Below are positions 15,476-22,220 of a DNA stretch of 52,530 nt, in pieces. Numbering within the stretch: the first letter of the stretch is position 1; each line of letters starts with the position of its first letter. The DNA is taken from the IMG/VR virus record IMGVR_UViG_3300037245_003804, positions 1 through 52,530 of that record; one strand, written 5' to 3'. The notes beneath the pieces are model-generated. The model searched no databases, had not been told where the DNA came from, and saw only the letters and a program-made list of their open reading frames with translations. This DNA is from a virus. A program made the position numbers and the translations under genes.

Positions 15476-15691
15476 CTATAGTTCTTCGGATGAATTTTTC
15501 ATCGATTTACTATATTTGTCAATCCACTCTTCTATTGCTTTTTTATCATAAAGGACTGATCGCCCTAACTTGATATATATTGGGGAAGGGTAGCCATATA
15601 GGGTTCCCATCACTCGTGAGGTTCTTAATGTGAATTGAGAGCAACCAATGTATTGTGCAGCTTCTTTTGTTTTTAGTCTTTTTATGAGCAT
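15476..15691 (-). CDS. Helix-turn-helix DNA-binding protein, excisionase/AlpA-like (paralogue)
   Basis: The protein has 71 residues. L-K-T-K-E-A-A-Q-Y-I-G-C-S-Q-F-T-L-R is the helix-turn-helix, and Y-I-K-L-G-R-S-V-L-Y-D-K-K-A-I-E-E-W the wing and end. It shares the layout of 6874-7098. It has an AAGGAAA ribosome site and lies at the end of the long 16-22 kb minus-strand series. It probably acts as an early regulator. Confidence 0.8.
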   Translation of the reverse strand: MLIKRLKTKEAAQYIGCSQFTLRTSRVMGTLYGYPSPIYIKLGRSVLYDKKAIEEWIDKYSKSMKNSSEEL

Positions 15692-15697
15692 AATTTG

Positions 15698-15997
15698 TTA
15701 TTTTCCTTTAATTAAATTCCTATTATCTTCCCCCATAGATCCACAAAATAAATCTGACCATAAATTAAAATGAAGATTTGTTGTGCTTTCAGAAGTCCAT
15801 AATTTTTTAAATATAATCAGATTATGTACAATGCTATCGTTATCATAAACCCACCCTGGTATATCAAGTCTATACTTATGGTAGTATACCTCTAATATAT
15901 GAAATACCTCTATGAAGTTATTAATATACATACCGTCGTAGTTTACCCTTAATAATGCACATATATTCCTTACTATTAATTCATTATTTCTAGTCAT
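15698..15997 (-). CDS. Small protein, paralogue pair member A
   Basis: The 99-residue protein has a GGGGAT ribosome site. It resembles the next gene upstream (16011-16280): both have an I-x-x-F-I-x-(V/I)-x-x-L-x-(V/Y)-Y segment, D-(S/I)-I-x-(H/T)-(N/D)-L-x-x-F-K-(K/E)-L, and an F-x-x-W-x-x-x-F end. It was probably made by tandem duplication. Function is unknown. Confidence 0.6.
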   Translation of the reverse strand: MTRNNELIVRNICALLRVNYDGMYINNFIEVFHILEVYYHKYRLDIPGWVYDNDSIVHNLIIFKKLWTSESTTNLHFNLWSDLFCGSMGEDNRNLIKGK

Positions 15998-16010
15998 TTA
16001 AATCCCCTAG

Positions 16011-16280
16011 TTATATTTCTAAAAAGCGCATATACTCATGAAACTGATTCTTCCAACAATAAAAAGAAAAAGTCTGATCATTTTTATAAGTCTTTAATTC
16101 TTTAAATCGCAAAAGATCAGTAATAATGTCATTATGATTGCGACCTTTAAGCTTATATACATAATAGAGAAGATATATTTTTATAAAATCATCAATATTG
16201 ACATCTTTATATTCTATCCCACAACTCGAATATAGTTGTTTTATTTTTGCGTTATCTAATGAACGACGCCTTTTTTTCAA
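16011..16280 (-). CDS. Small protein, paralogue pair member B
   Basis: This 89-residue protein shares the motif order described for 15698-15997. It has a very basic start (K-K-R-R-R). The only in-frame start is TTG at 16280, behind a weak GATGAAGAA site. That, or a start a few codons inside, should be checked. Function is unknown. Confidence 0.55.
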   Translation of the reverse strand: MKKRRRSLDNAKIKQLYSSCGIEYKDVNIDDFIKIYLLYYVYKLKGRNHNDIITDLLRFKELKTYKNDQTFSFYCWKNQFHEYMRFLEI

Positions 16281-16291
16281 TTCTTCATCAT

Positions 16292-16864
16292 TTATGGCTC
16301 ATAATCCTCAGGAAATTTAGTGCCTTCCAAATAGCAATGGCTCAAGTTAGAAAACCTAAAATTTACCATGCGGAAGTCAGCACGCCTTAAATCAGAACCG
16401 TACAAGTTAGCACCAGTCAAGTTAGAATACCTGAAATCTGCATTATTTAAATTAGAAAAGCTCAAGTTAGAATAACTTAAATCAACACGCATTAAATCAG
16501 CTCCCCATAACGTAGCTCCTGTAAAGTCAGTATTTTCTAAATCGGAAAACTGTAAATTAGCATTTTTTAACCAAGCACCTCTAAAATCAACACCTATCAT
16601 CTTGGCACGTTTTAAACAAGTATCTGTCAAATCAGCACGGCTTAAATTAGCAGCCATTAAGTTAGCATCAGTAAAAATAGTATGTCTTAATCTGCAAAAA
16701 TTTAAATCAATACCTATCAGTATAGATTCTCTTAAATCAACACCATCCAAATCCTCACCTGTTAGTACTTGATGACTTAAATCAGCTTGCTCACCTTTTT
16801 TGCATTTACTTTCCAACCATTCTTTATGCTTTTCCAAAATAATATATAAATCTGATTTTTTCAT
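16292..16864 (-). CDS. Pentapeptide-repeat protein
   Basis: The protein has 190 residues. The lead M-K-K-S-D-L-Y-I-I-L-E-K-H-K-E-W-L matches those at 12191 and 16861. Then come about 27 A-(D/N)-L-x-x-type repeats ending in F-P-E-D-Y-E-P. It overlaps the upstream WDYF/pentapeptide fusion by four bases; that protein also ends F-P-K-D-Y-K-P. The two genes are thus recent duplicates, one with and one without the WDYF head. Confidence 0.9.
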   Translation of the reverse strand: MKKSDLYIILEKHKEWLESKCKKGEQADLSHQVLTGEDLDGVDLRESILIGIDLNFCRLRHTIFTDANLMAANLSRADLTDTCLKRAKMIGVDFRGAWLKNANLQFSDLENTDFTGATLWGADLMRVDLSYSNLSFSNLNNADFRYSNLTGANLYGSDLRRADFRMVNFRFSNLSHCYLEGTKFPEDYEP

Positions 16865-17685
16865 GGTTTATAATCCTTAGGAAAGATAATAGTATGATCT
16901 AAATAGCATTTTTCCATGTTGATATTTTTAAGATTTGCTGTACTAAAGTCGGCATTTTTTAATGTAACTCCCCTTAATTTAGCGTTACTTAAATTAGTAT
17001 ACAGAAAACTGACATAGCTCAAGTCCGCATCAGTCAAGTCAACACCAGTCAAGTCAGCGCCATTCAAGCTAGAGCCTATCAATTTAGCGCCATATAACTC
17101 AGCATTTACCAAGCGAGCATCCCATAAAGAAGCCCCTAAAAAATCAACTTCTTGTAAGTTAGCATTCATTAAGTTAGCTTCTTTTAAATCAGAACAATTT
17201 AAGCTAGCGCGAGTCAAGTCAGCTTTACTTAAATTAGTATTTCTCAATTTAGAATAATTTAAATTAGCGCCACTTAAATTAGCTTCACTCAAGTCAGCTT
17301 CACTTAAATCATAACCGACTAAGTCAGCGTTACTTAAATCAGCTCTTTCGCCACTTTCTCCTTTGGTATGCAACCATTCCCTATGTTTTTCTAATATGAT
17401 TTGTAATTCTGTTTTATTTATTGTTGTATGTTCATATCCTTTTAATAATGTACATGTAACAAAATAATCCCAATCTGTGGTAGGTTTATATAATTTTTTA
17501 AAAAACGGCTCGCATCTCATAATAAACGAAAGTTCTTTATTTCTTTTATCAGTTTGAAATGTATCTTCACAATTTGAATCATCTAAATGTTTATAGTTGC
17601 CCTTTAATTCAAAAAAATAAAAACTATCAATTGATTCGCGTTCATTATAGGTATGTCTTACCATAAAGCATGTGTATGTAATCAT
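16861..17685 (-). CDS. Fusion: WDYF-family domain + pentapeptide-repeat domain
   Basis: The protein has 274 residues. Residues 1-80 are a WDYF unit (Y-T-C-F-M-V, F-F-E-L-K-G-N-Y-K-H-L-D, then K-P-T-T-D-W-D-Y-F-V). Residues 92-112 are the L-E-K-H-R-E-W-L lead, and about 115-270 are more than 30 pentapeptide repeats. The fusion ties the unknown WDYF module to a protein class known for DNA mimicry, so the two may act on the same target. It has a purine-rich ribosome site and is followed by the 16292 duplicate. Confidence 0.88.
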   Translation of the reverse strand: MITYTCFMVRHTYNERESIDSFYFFELKGNYKHLDDSNCEDTFQTDKRNKELSFIMRCEPFFKKLYKPTTDWDYFVTCTLLKGYEHTTINKTELQIILEKHREWLHTKGESGERADLSNADLVGYDLSEADLSEANLSGANLNYSKLRNTNLSKADLTRASLNCSDLKEANLMNANLQEVDFLGASLWDARLVNAELYGAKLIGSSLNGADLTGVDLTDADLSYVSFLYTNLSNAKLRGVTLKNADFSTANLKNINMEKCYLDHTIIFPKDYKP

Positions 17686-17701
17686 CGTACTTTTCTCCTT
17701 T

Positions 17702-17980
17702 TTATAATCTATAATCTATCGTAACGAAATAATCCCAGTCCTTAGTGGGTTTCTCTAATACAGTTACTTCCCATGAAAAATCTTCGTTGTTTTCTTTATT
17801 AACATTTTCGCCATGAATTAAGGCTAATATTTCTTTGCTATGAAATACATTATTTACGTGAAGTTCATCTAGGTGACTATAATCACCTTCTTTCTCAAAA
17901 AAAACAACGTCACGATTAGTGTATTTGTCGGTTACAAACTCACTGATATGAACCATAAAACATGTTTTTTTAGTCATCAT
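17702..17980 (-). CDS. WDYF-family small protein
   Basis: The 92-residue protein begins K-K-T-C-F-M-V-H, has F-F-E-K-E-G-D-Y-S-H-L-D, and ends K-P-T-K-D-W-D-Y-F-V-T. The variable middle contains E-I-L-A-L-I-H-G-E-N-V-N-K-E-N-N. It is closest to the copy at 19762-20034, which shares that middle. Function is unknown. Confidence 0.8.
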   Translation of the reverse strand: MMTKKTCFMVHISEFVTDKYTNRDVVFFEKEGDYSHLDELHVNNVFHSKEILALIHGENVNKENNEDFSWEVTVLEKPTKDWDYFVTIDYRL

Positions 17981-18017
17981 AAATTCCTCTAATATATTAA
18001 GTTGAAATCCGACTTAA

Positions 18018-18725
18018 CTACCCTGAATAACATACCTCTTTGACTAATAACCCTGACTGTCCACTCATAGTTAATAAGAGGGAAAGAGTTACAATCCATG
18101 CTTTATTGAAGGTTTTCTCCATCTCAAGCATTACTGTAGCTAATTGGAAGCTTTCCGGGGCAATGGCGAACAGCAATAGTGGTGTTACCAATGGTGTCAG
18201 TAATAACAGGCTATAAAACATCATTTTTGTTTTATACCAACTTATTGGCTCCATACCCCTTTCGTTTAATTTTTGGTTATCTAGTGCCATTTCCATCATA
18301 GTTCTTGTGATATTGATGGTTGATAACCCGATAGCAGCAATCAATAGTGTTGTGGCTAGTGGGCCAGAAAGAAAATGGATACTAACTAGCATCAAAAAGG
18401 CTAATAACGTAGCCGTTATGCGCACTGCTTTCCCCGCGCTTGTGTCACGCTTAGTGAATAATGCCAATGGCTTCACAAGGCTTTGTATGCATCCTATCAC
18501 TCCCGTAAGCGTTGGGGTGGGGCTGGTTTCAGAAGAATGGAATGTATAAGCTACTTCTGGCGTTGGACTGATATTGCATGACAACCGTCGGTTTTTTTCC
18601 ACTCCTTCTTTGTTTTCTTGTGAAATTGGGGAAGTAGATGGAATAAGGGGCTTGTCATCCACCACGGGAGAAAGCGGTTTAGTCCATACTGTTTTAAAAT
18701 TATCGGTTGGAGCGTCCAGTGCCAT
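18018..18725 (-). CDS. Multi-spanning membrane protein of unknown function
   Basis: The protein has 235 residues. The first 95 are polar and rich in P, S and T. Hydrophobic segments lie at about 101-120, 121-140, 167-189 and 208-227. It interrupts the WDYF series, looks more GC-rich than its neighbours, and is preceded by a perfect hairpin (18749-18769). Those traits suggest an inserted cargo gene, perhaps an inner-membrane exclusion protein. Nothing in the sequence proves the role. Confidence 0.7.
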   Translation of the reverse strand: MALDAPTDNFKTVWTKPLSPVVDDKPLIPSTSPISQENKEGVEKNRRLSCNISPTPEVAYTFHSSETSPTPTLTGVIGCIQSLVKPLALFTKRDTSAGKAVRITATLLAFLMLVSIHFLSGPLATTLLIAAIGLSTINITRTMMEMALDNQKLNERGMEPISWYKTKMMFYSLLLLTPLVTPLLLFAIAPESFQLATVMLEMEKTFNKAWIVTLSLLLTMSGQSGLLVKEVCYSG

Positions 18726-18748
18726 AATTGCCTCTTATTAAAGTAGGG

Positions 18749-18769
18749 ACAGCTGGAATATCCAGCTGT
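18749..18769 (-). terminator. Perfect hairpin between WDYF gene and membrane-protein gene
   Basis: ACAGCTGGA and TCCAGCTGT form nine base pairs around a three-base loop. It lies three bases after the stop of the 18772 gene and 24 bases before the membrane-protein ATG. No U-run follows on either strand, so it may be an RNA-stability or attenuation element and not a true terminator. Confidence 0.45.
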
Positions 18770-18771
18770 AT

Positions 18772-19020
18772 TTAAGGTATACACCCTACTTTAACAAAAT
18801 AATCCCAATCTTTCGTAGGTTCTTTTAAAACGGCAATAATAGATTCACTATCATAAACAATATTATCAATAAGATCGTATAGTTCATCTTGGAGGCGTTG
18901 TGGGCTATTTTCATGGTTTAGGTTTATTGTTACGTCATTTAAATGGCGATAATCACCTTCTAATTGAAAAAACATTGAAGGTTCGTTCCCATAAAATTCC
19001 ATTTCAAATAATGTCTTCAT
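18772..19020 (-). CDS. WDYF-family small protein
   Basis: The 82-residue protein begins M-K-T-L-F-E-M-E-F-Y-G, has F-F-Q-L-E-G-D-Y-R-H-L-N, and ends E-P-T-K-D-W-D-Y-F-V-K-V-G-C-I-P. The ATG directly abuts the stop of the copy upstream. Both carry L-x-D-L-I-D or equivalent in the middle. Function is unknown. Confidence 0.8.
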   Translation of the reverse strand: MKTLFEMEFYGNEPSMFFQLEGDYRHLNDVTINLNHENSPQRLQDELYDLIDNIVYDSESIIAVLKEPTKDWDYFVKVGCIP

Positions 19021-19275
19021 TTAAGGTATAACCCCTACTTTCACAAAGTGATCCCAATCTTTCGTAGGTTTTTTTAAAGTGGTTATAATGTAATAAAAAT
19101 TAGGAAAAGGATCTGAATCATTACCGTAAAGTAGTCCCATTAATTCATTTTGTTGCTCCTCTGTACTTTCATAACCATTTATTTCCACTTCATTTAAATA
19201 ACTATAATCACCTTCCAATTCAAAAAACAGTGAAGGTGCTTTTCCATGTAGTTCCAATAAAAACAGTGTTTTCAT
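19021..19275 (-). CDS. WDYF-family small protein
   Basis: The 84-residue protein begins M-K-T-L-F-L-L-E-L-H-G-K, has F-F-E-L-E-G-D-Y-S-Y-L-N, and ends K-P-T-K-D-W-D-H-F-V-K-V-G-V-I-P. It is the only copy with His in place of Tyr in the motif. It has a GGGG ribosome site and sits between two copies with 0- and 11-base gaps. Confidence 0.8.
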   Translation of the reverse strand: MKTLFLLELHGKAPSLFFELEGDYSYLNEVEINGYESTEEQQNELMGLLYGNDSDPFPNFYYIITTLKKPTKDWDHFVKVGVIP

Positions 19276-19286
19276 TTATCCCCCGT

Positions 19287-19523
19287 TTAAGGTAAAAACC
19301 CTACTTTAACAAAGTAATCCCAATCTTTCGTAGGTTCTTTTAAAGGGGTTATAATTAATTCGCCACCTTCTTTGTAAACAAGATCATACAATTCATCTTC
19401 AATGTTTTGTGGGTCCTCTCCCTCGTTTATATTTATTCCATTAAAATGTCTATAATCACCCTCTAATTCGAAAAATATTAAAGGGCCAGCTCCATAAAAC
19501 TCCATAGCAAATAGCGTTTTCAT
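19287..19523 (-). CDS. WDYF-family small protein
   Basis: The start at 19523 has an AAGGAGAAGAA ribosome site; a longer frame to 19571 lacks one and overlaps the upstream gene. The protein has 78 residues, from M-K-T-L-F-A-M-E-F-Y-G to K-V-G-F-L-P. It is closest to the copies at 18772 and 20559 in its E-L-Y-D-L-(V/I) middle. Confidence 0.8.
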   Translation of the reverse strand: MKTLFAMEFYGAGPLIFFELEGDYRHFNGININEGEDPQNIEDELYDLVYKEGGELIITPLKEPTKDWDYFVKVGFLP

Positions 19524-19534
19524 TTCTTCTCCTT

Positions 19535-19765
19535 TTAAGGTATGAAACCTACTTTTATAAAGAAATCCCAATCTCTTGTGGGCTCTATTAAAGGGGTTAT
19601 AATATAATTATGGCCAGAACAATAAATCAGATCAATTAATTCATCACTATGCAAAGGGTTATCACCATTTATCTGGGCTCCCTTTAAATGACGATAATCA
19701 CCATCCAATTCAAAAAATATTGCATCGTCTTGCCCGTAGTGTTCAAGTAAAAACAGTGTTTTCAT
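19535..19765 (-). CDS. WDYF-family small protein, variant end motif
   Basis: The 76-residue protein has the family plan but ends E-P-T-R-D-W-D-F-F-I-K-V-G-F-I-P (Phe for Tyr). Its middle, S-D-E-L-I-D-L-I-Y-C, keeps the hydrophobic helix found in the other copies. It overlaps the upstream copy by four bases. Confidence 0.8.
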   Translation of the reverse strand: MKTLFLLEHYGQDDAIFFELDGDYRHLKGAQINGDNPLHSDELIDLIYCSGHNYIITPLIEPTRDWDFFIKVGFIP

Positions 19766-20034
19766 TTCTTTTCACTCCAAAATCTATAATGAATTATAGT
19801 AAAATAGTCCCAATTTTTCGTGGGTTCCTTTAATTCTGTTACTATCAATGACCAATCTTTGTTGTTCTTTTTGTTGATTTTATCTCCATAAATAAGTGCC
19901 AATACTTCTTTGCCATGCTCTATGTTATTAATGTTAGAGTTATTTAAATGGCTATAATTACCTTCCTTTTCAAAAAAAGCAGTTTCTAGCAATCCGTTAT
20001 CTTTATACATATAAACCATAAAGCATGTTTTCAT
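19762..20034 (-). CDS. WDYF-family small protein
   Basis: The start at 20034 (M-K-T-C-F-M-V) is chosen for its GGAG site; the longer frame to 20073 only adds a stretch overlapping the upstream gene. The protein has 90 residues with F-F-E-K-E-G-N-Y-S-H-L-N and K-E-P-T-K-N-W-D-Y-F-T. It pairs with 17702-17980 as the K-T-C-F subgroup. Confidence 0.78.
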   Translation of the reverse strand: MKTCFMVYMYKDNGLLETAFFEKEGNYSHLNNSNINNIEHGKEVLALIYGDKINKKNNKDWSLIVTELKEPTKNWDYFTIIHYRFWSEKK

Positions 20035-20039
20035 GGCAT

Positions 20040-20546
20040 TTACTCCACTGTACATGTAACAAAATAATCCCATTCCTTTGGAGGCTCAAATAACTCTTTG
20101 TGAAGAGGGATATCATTTTTGTTATACATAAGGATTTCAAGCTGTTCGTTTCTTTCCTTTCTTAAATCAACTATCAAATCATCATTGTTAGTGAATTTAG
20201 AATCATCAAAATACCTATAGTCACCTTTTAATTTAAAAAAAGTAATTTCATGTCCAAGATTATCTTGCTTATTACAATCTATCACTAAAAATAATGTATA
20301 TACATCGCTATCATTCATTGGTTTCATCTTCCTTGGGTATGTGATATATCCTGCTAAGTAATCAACACTTACGCAAAAGTAATTAGCAAATTTCATTAGC
20401 AATTTAATAGAAGGGCTTTTAATAATCTTTTTTTCTATTTTCCATACATGCGATTTATGAGTATTCACGGCATTGGCAACAACCTCAAGTGTAACGCCTT
20501 TTTTTGCGCGTAACTCTTTTAATTTTATTCCTAATGACTTAGGCAT
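20040..20546 (-). CDS. Fusion: XRE-family helix-turn-helix + WDYF domain
   Basis: The protein has 168 residues. Residues 4-66 are a Cro/cI-type helix-turn-helix (L-G-I-K-L-K-E-L-R-A-K-K-G-V-T, then H-K-S-H-V-W-K-I-E and F-C-V-S-V-D-Y-L). Residues 83-168 are a WDYF unit ending E-P-P-K-E-W-D-Y-F-V. As the only classical repressor-type protein in the window, it may regulate this series. By analogy with antitoxin or sensor domains fused to HTH, WDYF may bind a ligand or a partner that controls DNA binding; that is inference. Confidence 0.88.
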   Translation of the reverse strand: MPKSLGIKLKELRAKKGVTLEVVANAVNTHKSHVWKIEKKIIKSPSIKLLMKFANYFCVSVDYLAGYITYPRKMKPMNDSDVYTLFLVIDCNKQDNLGHEITFFKLKGDYRYFDDSKFTNNDDLIVDLRKERNEQLEILMYNKNDIPLHKELFEPPKEWDYFVTCTVE

Positions 20547-20558
20547 ATGCCCTCCCTT

Positions 20559-20792
20559 TTAAGGTTCAAAACTTATTTTAACAAAGTAATCCCAATCCTT
20601 TGTCGGTTCATACAATTGATTTATAATATAATTACCATCTTTATCAAAAATAAGATCGTATAATTTTTTTTGAATAGAAAGTGGTAAATCGTCATCAGCA
20701 AAATTAATGCCATCCAATTTCCTATAATCACCCTCTAATTCAAAAAATATCAAAGCACCTTCATAGTATTCCATTAAAAATAATGTTTTCAT
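20559..20792 (-). CDS. WDYF-family small protein
   Basis: The 77-residue protein runs from M-K-T-L-F-L-M-E-Y-Y-E-G, through F-F-E-L-E-G-D-Y-R-K-L-D and K-K-L-Y-D-L-I-F, to E-P-T-K-D-W-D-Y-F-V-K-I. It is the first copy transcribed in the tandem series, just before the HTH fusion. Confidence 0.8.
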   Translation of the reverse strand: MKTLFLMEYYEGALIFFELEGDYRKLDGINFADDDLPLSIQKKLYDLIFDKDGNYIINQLYEPTKDWDYFVKISFEP

Positions 20793-21095
20793 TTATCCTT
20801 CAAAGACATAAAATGCATCATCACAGTTCGCACGCTCATCTTCATTATTTTCCATATATATTATCTTTTCCATTTGATGTTTTCGAACGGAAACATATCT
20901 TTCAAGGCTTGATATAAAAATCGAATAATCAAGCGTCTCTGAAAATTTATTTTCTTTTACCAATGATTTCATGGCTGCTTCAAAAGATGATCGTGGGGTG
21001 TTTAATAAATGGTTCACCATCTCTGTTCTGATTATTTTTTCTACTTTAATTGCTTCAATTTTACTATTTTTGTTTTCTGAAGTTTTCATTAACAT
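20793..21095 (-). CDS. Small helical protein of unknown function
   Basis: The protein has 98-100 residues, depending on which of two ATGs two codons apart is used; an AAGGAGA site serves either. It is charged and helix-rich with many K, E and M residues, and ends D-D-A-F-Y-V-F-E-G. It lies between the paired proteins at 21089-21996 and the WDYF series, in one operon. Confidence 0.6.
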   Translation of the reverse strand: MLMKTSENKNSKIEAIKVEKIIRTEMVNHLLNTPRSSFEAAMKSLVKENKFSETLDYSIFISSLERYVSVRKHQMEKIIYMENNEDERANCDDAFYVFEG

Positions 21096-21532
21096 AAATC
21101 TCCTTTCATAGATGTAATGTACTTTTTTGCTTTATCTATATAAATACCGATATAAGGATAATAGCGTGGCCCATTTTCTATTTGTACAATTTCAACAAGC
21201 ATCTTAAAAAGATTAAAAAATTGCCCTTCAGTTTGCCGTTCCCTGATGTATAAACAATCTTTAGTTTTTGTATTCTTGCAAGTAAGAAAAGTAGCTGTTG
21301 CAAATTCAATATAAATATCGTCTATTTTATTCATATGTTTTTTTTTCATTTTGTGTGTCATGTCGACACCCTCAACTCTTGCATATTGTTCTTTTAACTT
21401 TTTATGTGCTATGCAGGAATGTAGCTGAAAATAAGCAATAGCGTTTTCTAAATCTGATTTTTCTATTTCGCAGTGAAAAAATGGCCTAAATACATTAAAC
21501 GTATGTATTTTAGCTATTGCAGCGCCATCCAT
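21089..21532 (-). CDS. Hypothetical protein, paralogue pair member A
   Basis: The 147-residue protein is clearly duplicated with 21532-21996. Shared order: (C/Y)-E-I-E-K-x-D-L-x-N-A-I-x-Y-F, then I-D-(D/N)-I-Y-I-E-F-A-x-A, then K-T-K-D-C, and (I/V)-x-I-E-N near the end. The family is unknown. It starts on the base where the previous gene stops. Confidence 0.7.
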   Translation of the reverse strand: MDGAAIAKIHTFNVFRPFFHCEIEKSDLENAIAYFQLHSCIAHKKLKEQYARVEGVDMTHKMKKKHMNKIDDIYIEFATATFLTCKNTKTKDCLYIRERQTEGQFFNLFKMLVEIVQIENGPRYYPYIGIYIDKAKKYITSMKGDLC

Positions 21533-21996
21533 TATGAAGCTCCTACCATATATGAAATATGTTTTTTTGCTTTTTTTATATAAATACCTATATGTTTTGG
21601 TGGATTTTCTATTTTAACCATTCCAACAAGCATATTAAAAAGATTTAAAAATTGTGCATCAGTTTGGTATAGCCCATTAAATGAACAATCCTTAGTTTGC
21701 GCATTCTTATAAGTAAATAAGCTGGCTACTGCAAATTCAATATAAATATTGTCTATTTTTTCATTATGTTTTTTTTGTATTTTTCTCGTCATTCCGTTAT
21801 ATTCCTTTTCTTTTATATGATTAGCCCATAACTTTTGATGCGCCACACGGCAATGTATCTCAAAATAATCAATGGCATTTAATAAATCTAATTTTTCTAT
21901 TTCATAATCAAAATATGGTCGCCACCCCGGTAGGGCGTCAATACGAGAATTTATGGTTTGTAGGCTATAAACATAATCCTCTATTTTACCTTCCAT
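21532..21996 (-). CDS. Hypothetical protein, paralogue pair member B, first gene of operon
   Basis: The start at 21996 (M-E-G-K-I-E-D) has AAGGATG eleven bases before it; the ATG four codons earlier is too close to that site. The protein has 154 residues and shares its motif order with 21089-21532. It is the first gene behind the promoter at 22042-22069, which should feed the whole series down to about 15.5 kb. Confidence 0.7.
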   Translation of the reverse strand: MEGKIEDYVYSLQTINSRIDALPGWRPYFDYEIEKLDLLNAIDYFEIHCRVAHQKLWANHIKEKEYNGMTRKIQKKHNEKIDNIYIEFAVASLFTYKNAQTKDCSFNGLYQTDAQFLNLFNMLVGMVKIENPPKHIGIYIKKAKKHISYMVGAS

Positions 21997-22041
21997 AAAA
22001 TGAAACATCCTTATTAAGATTATTTAATCCAACTAAAACCA

Positions 22042-22069
22042 ATAATACACTAATATTCTGCTATGTCAA
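22042..22069 (-). promoter_or_regulatory. Sigma70-type promoter of the 15.5-22 kb minus-strand series
   Basis: On the minus strand, TTGACA (22069-22064), 16 bases, then TATTAT (22047-22042). It is back to back with the plus-strand promoter of the replication gene, with only about 17 bases between the two -35 elements. Confidence 0.75.
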
Positions 22070-22086
22070 ACATTTTATCGATTCAT

Positions 22087-22115
22087 TTGATTGACTAAGT
22101 GTTTTCACCTATAAT
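22087..22115 (+). promoter_or_regulatory. Sigma70-type promoter of the replication gene
   Basis: TTGATT (22087-22092), 17 bases, then a perfect TATAAT (22110-22115). It faces away from the 22042-22069 promoter. Transcription should begin around 22122, at the first hairpin of the leader. Confidence 0.75.
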
Positions 22116-22121
22116 ATCAAA

Positions 22122-22200
22122 AGTTGGGAGTAGCTATCTCAACTATTCCTTAGCCGCTTTTTTGAGCATTCCCCCTAATGTCCAATCAAGCGGCTTTTTA
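22122..22200 (+). terminator. Leader with hairpin and intrinsic terminator before the replication gene
   Basis: Hairpin 1 is AGTTGGGA/TCTCAACT (22122-22144). Hairpin 2 is AGCCGCTT/AAGCGGCT (22152-22195) with a 28-base loop, and is followed by TTTTTA: a rho-independent terminator lying upstream of the coding start at 22221. This is either an attenuator on the replication gene or the end of a separate small RNA of about 80 bases. Confidence 0.7.
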
Positions 22201-22220
22201 TCCTAAATTAAGGGGCATAA

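Noticed and set aside
18551-18784. 77-residue minus-strand frame
   Set aside because: It is a shadow of the N-terminal part of the membrane-protein gene in another frame.
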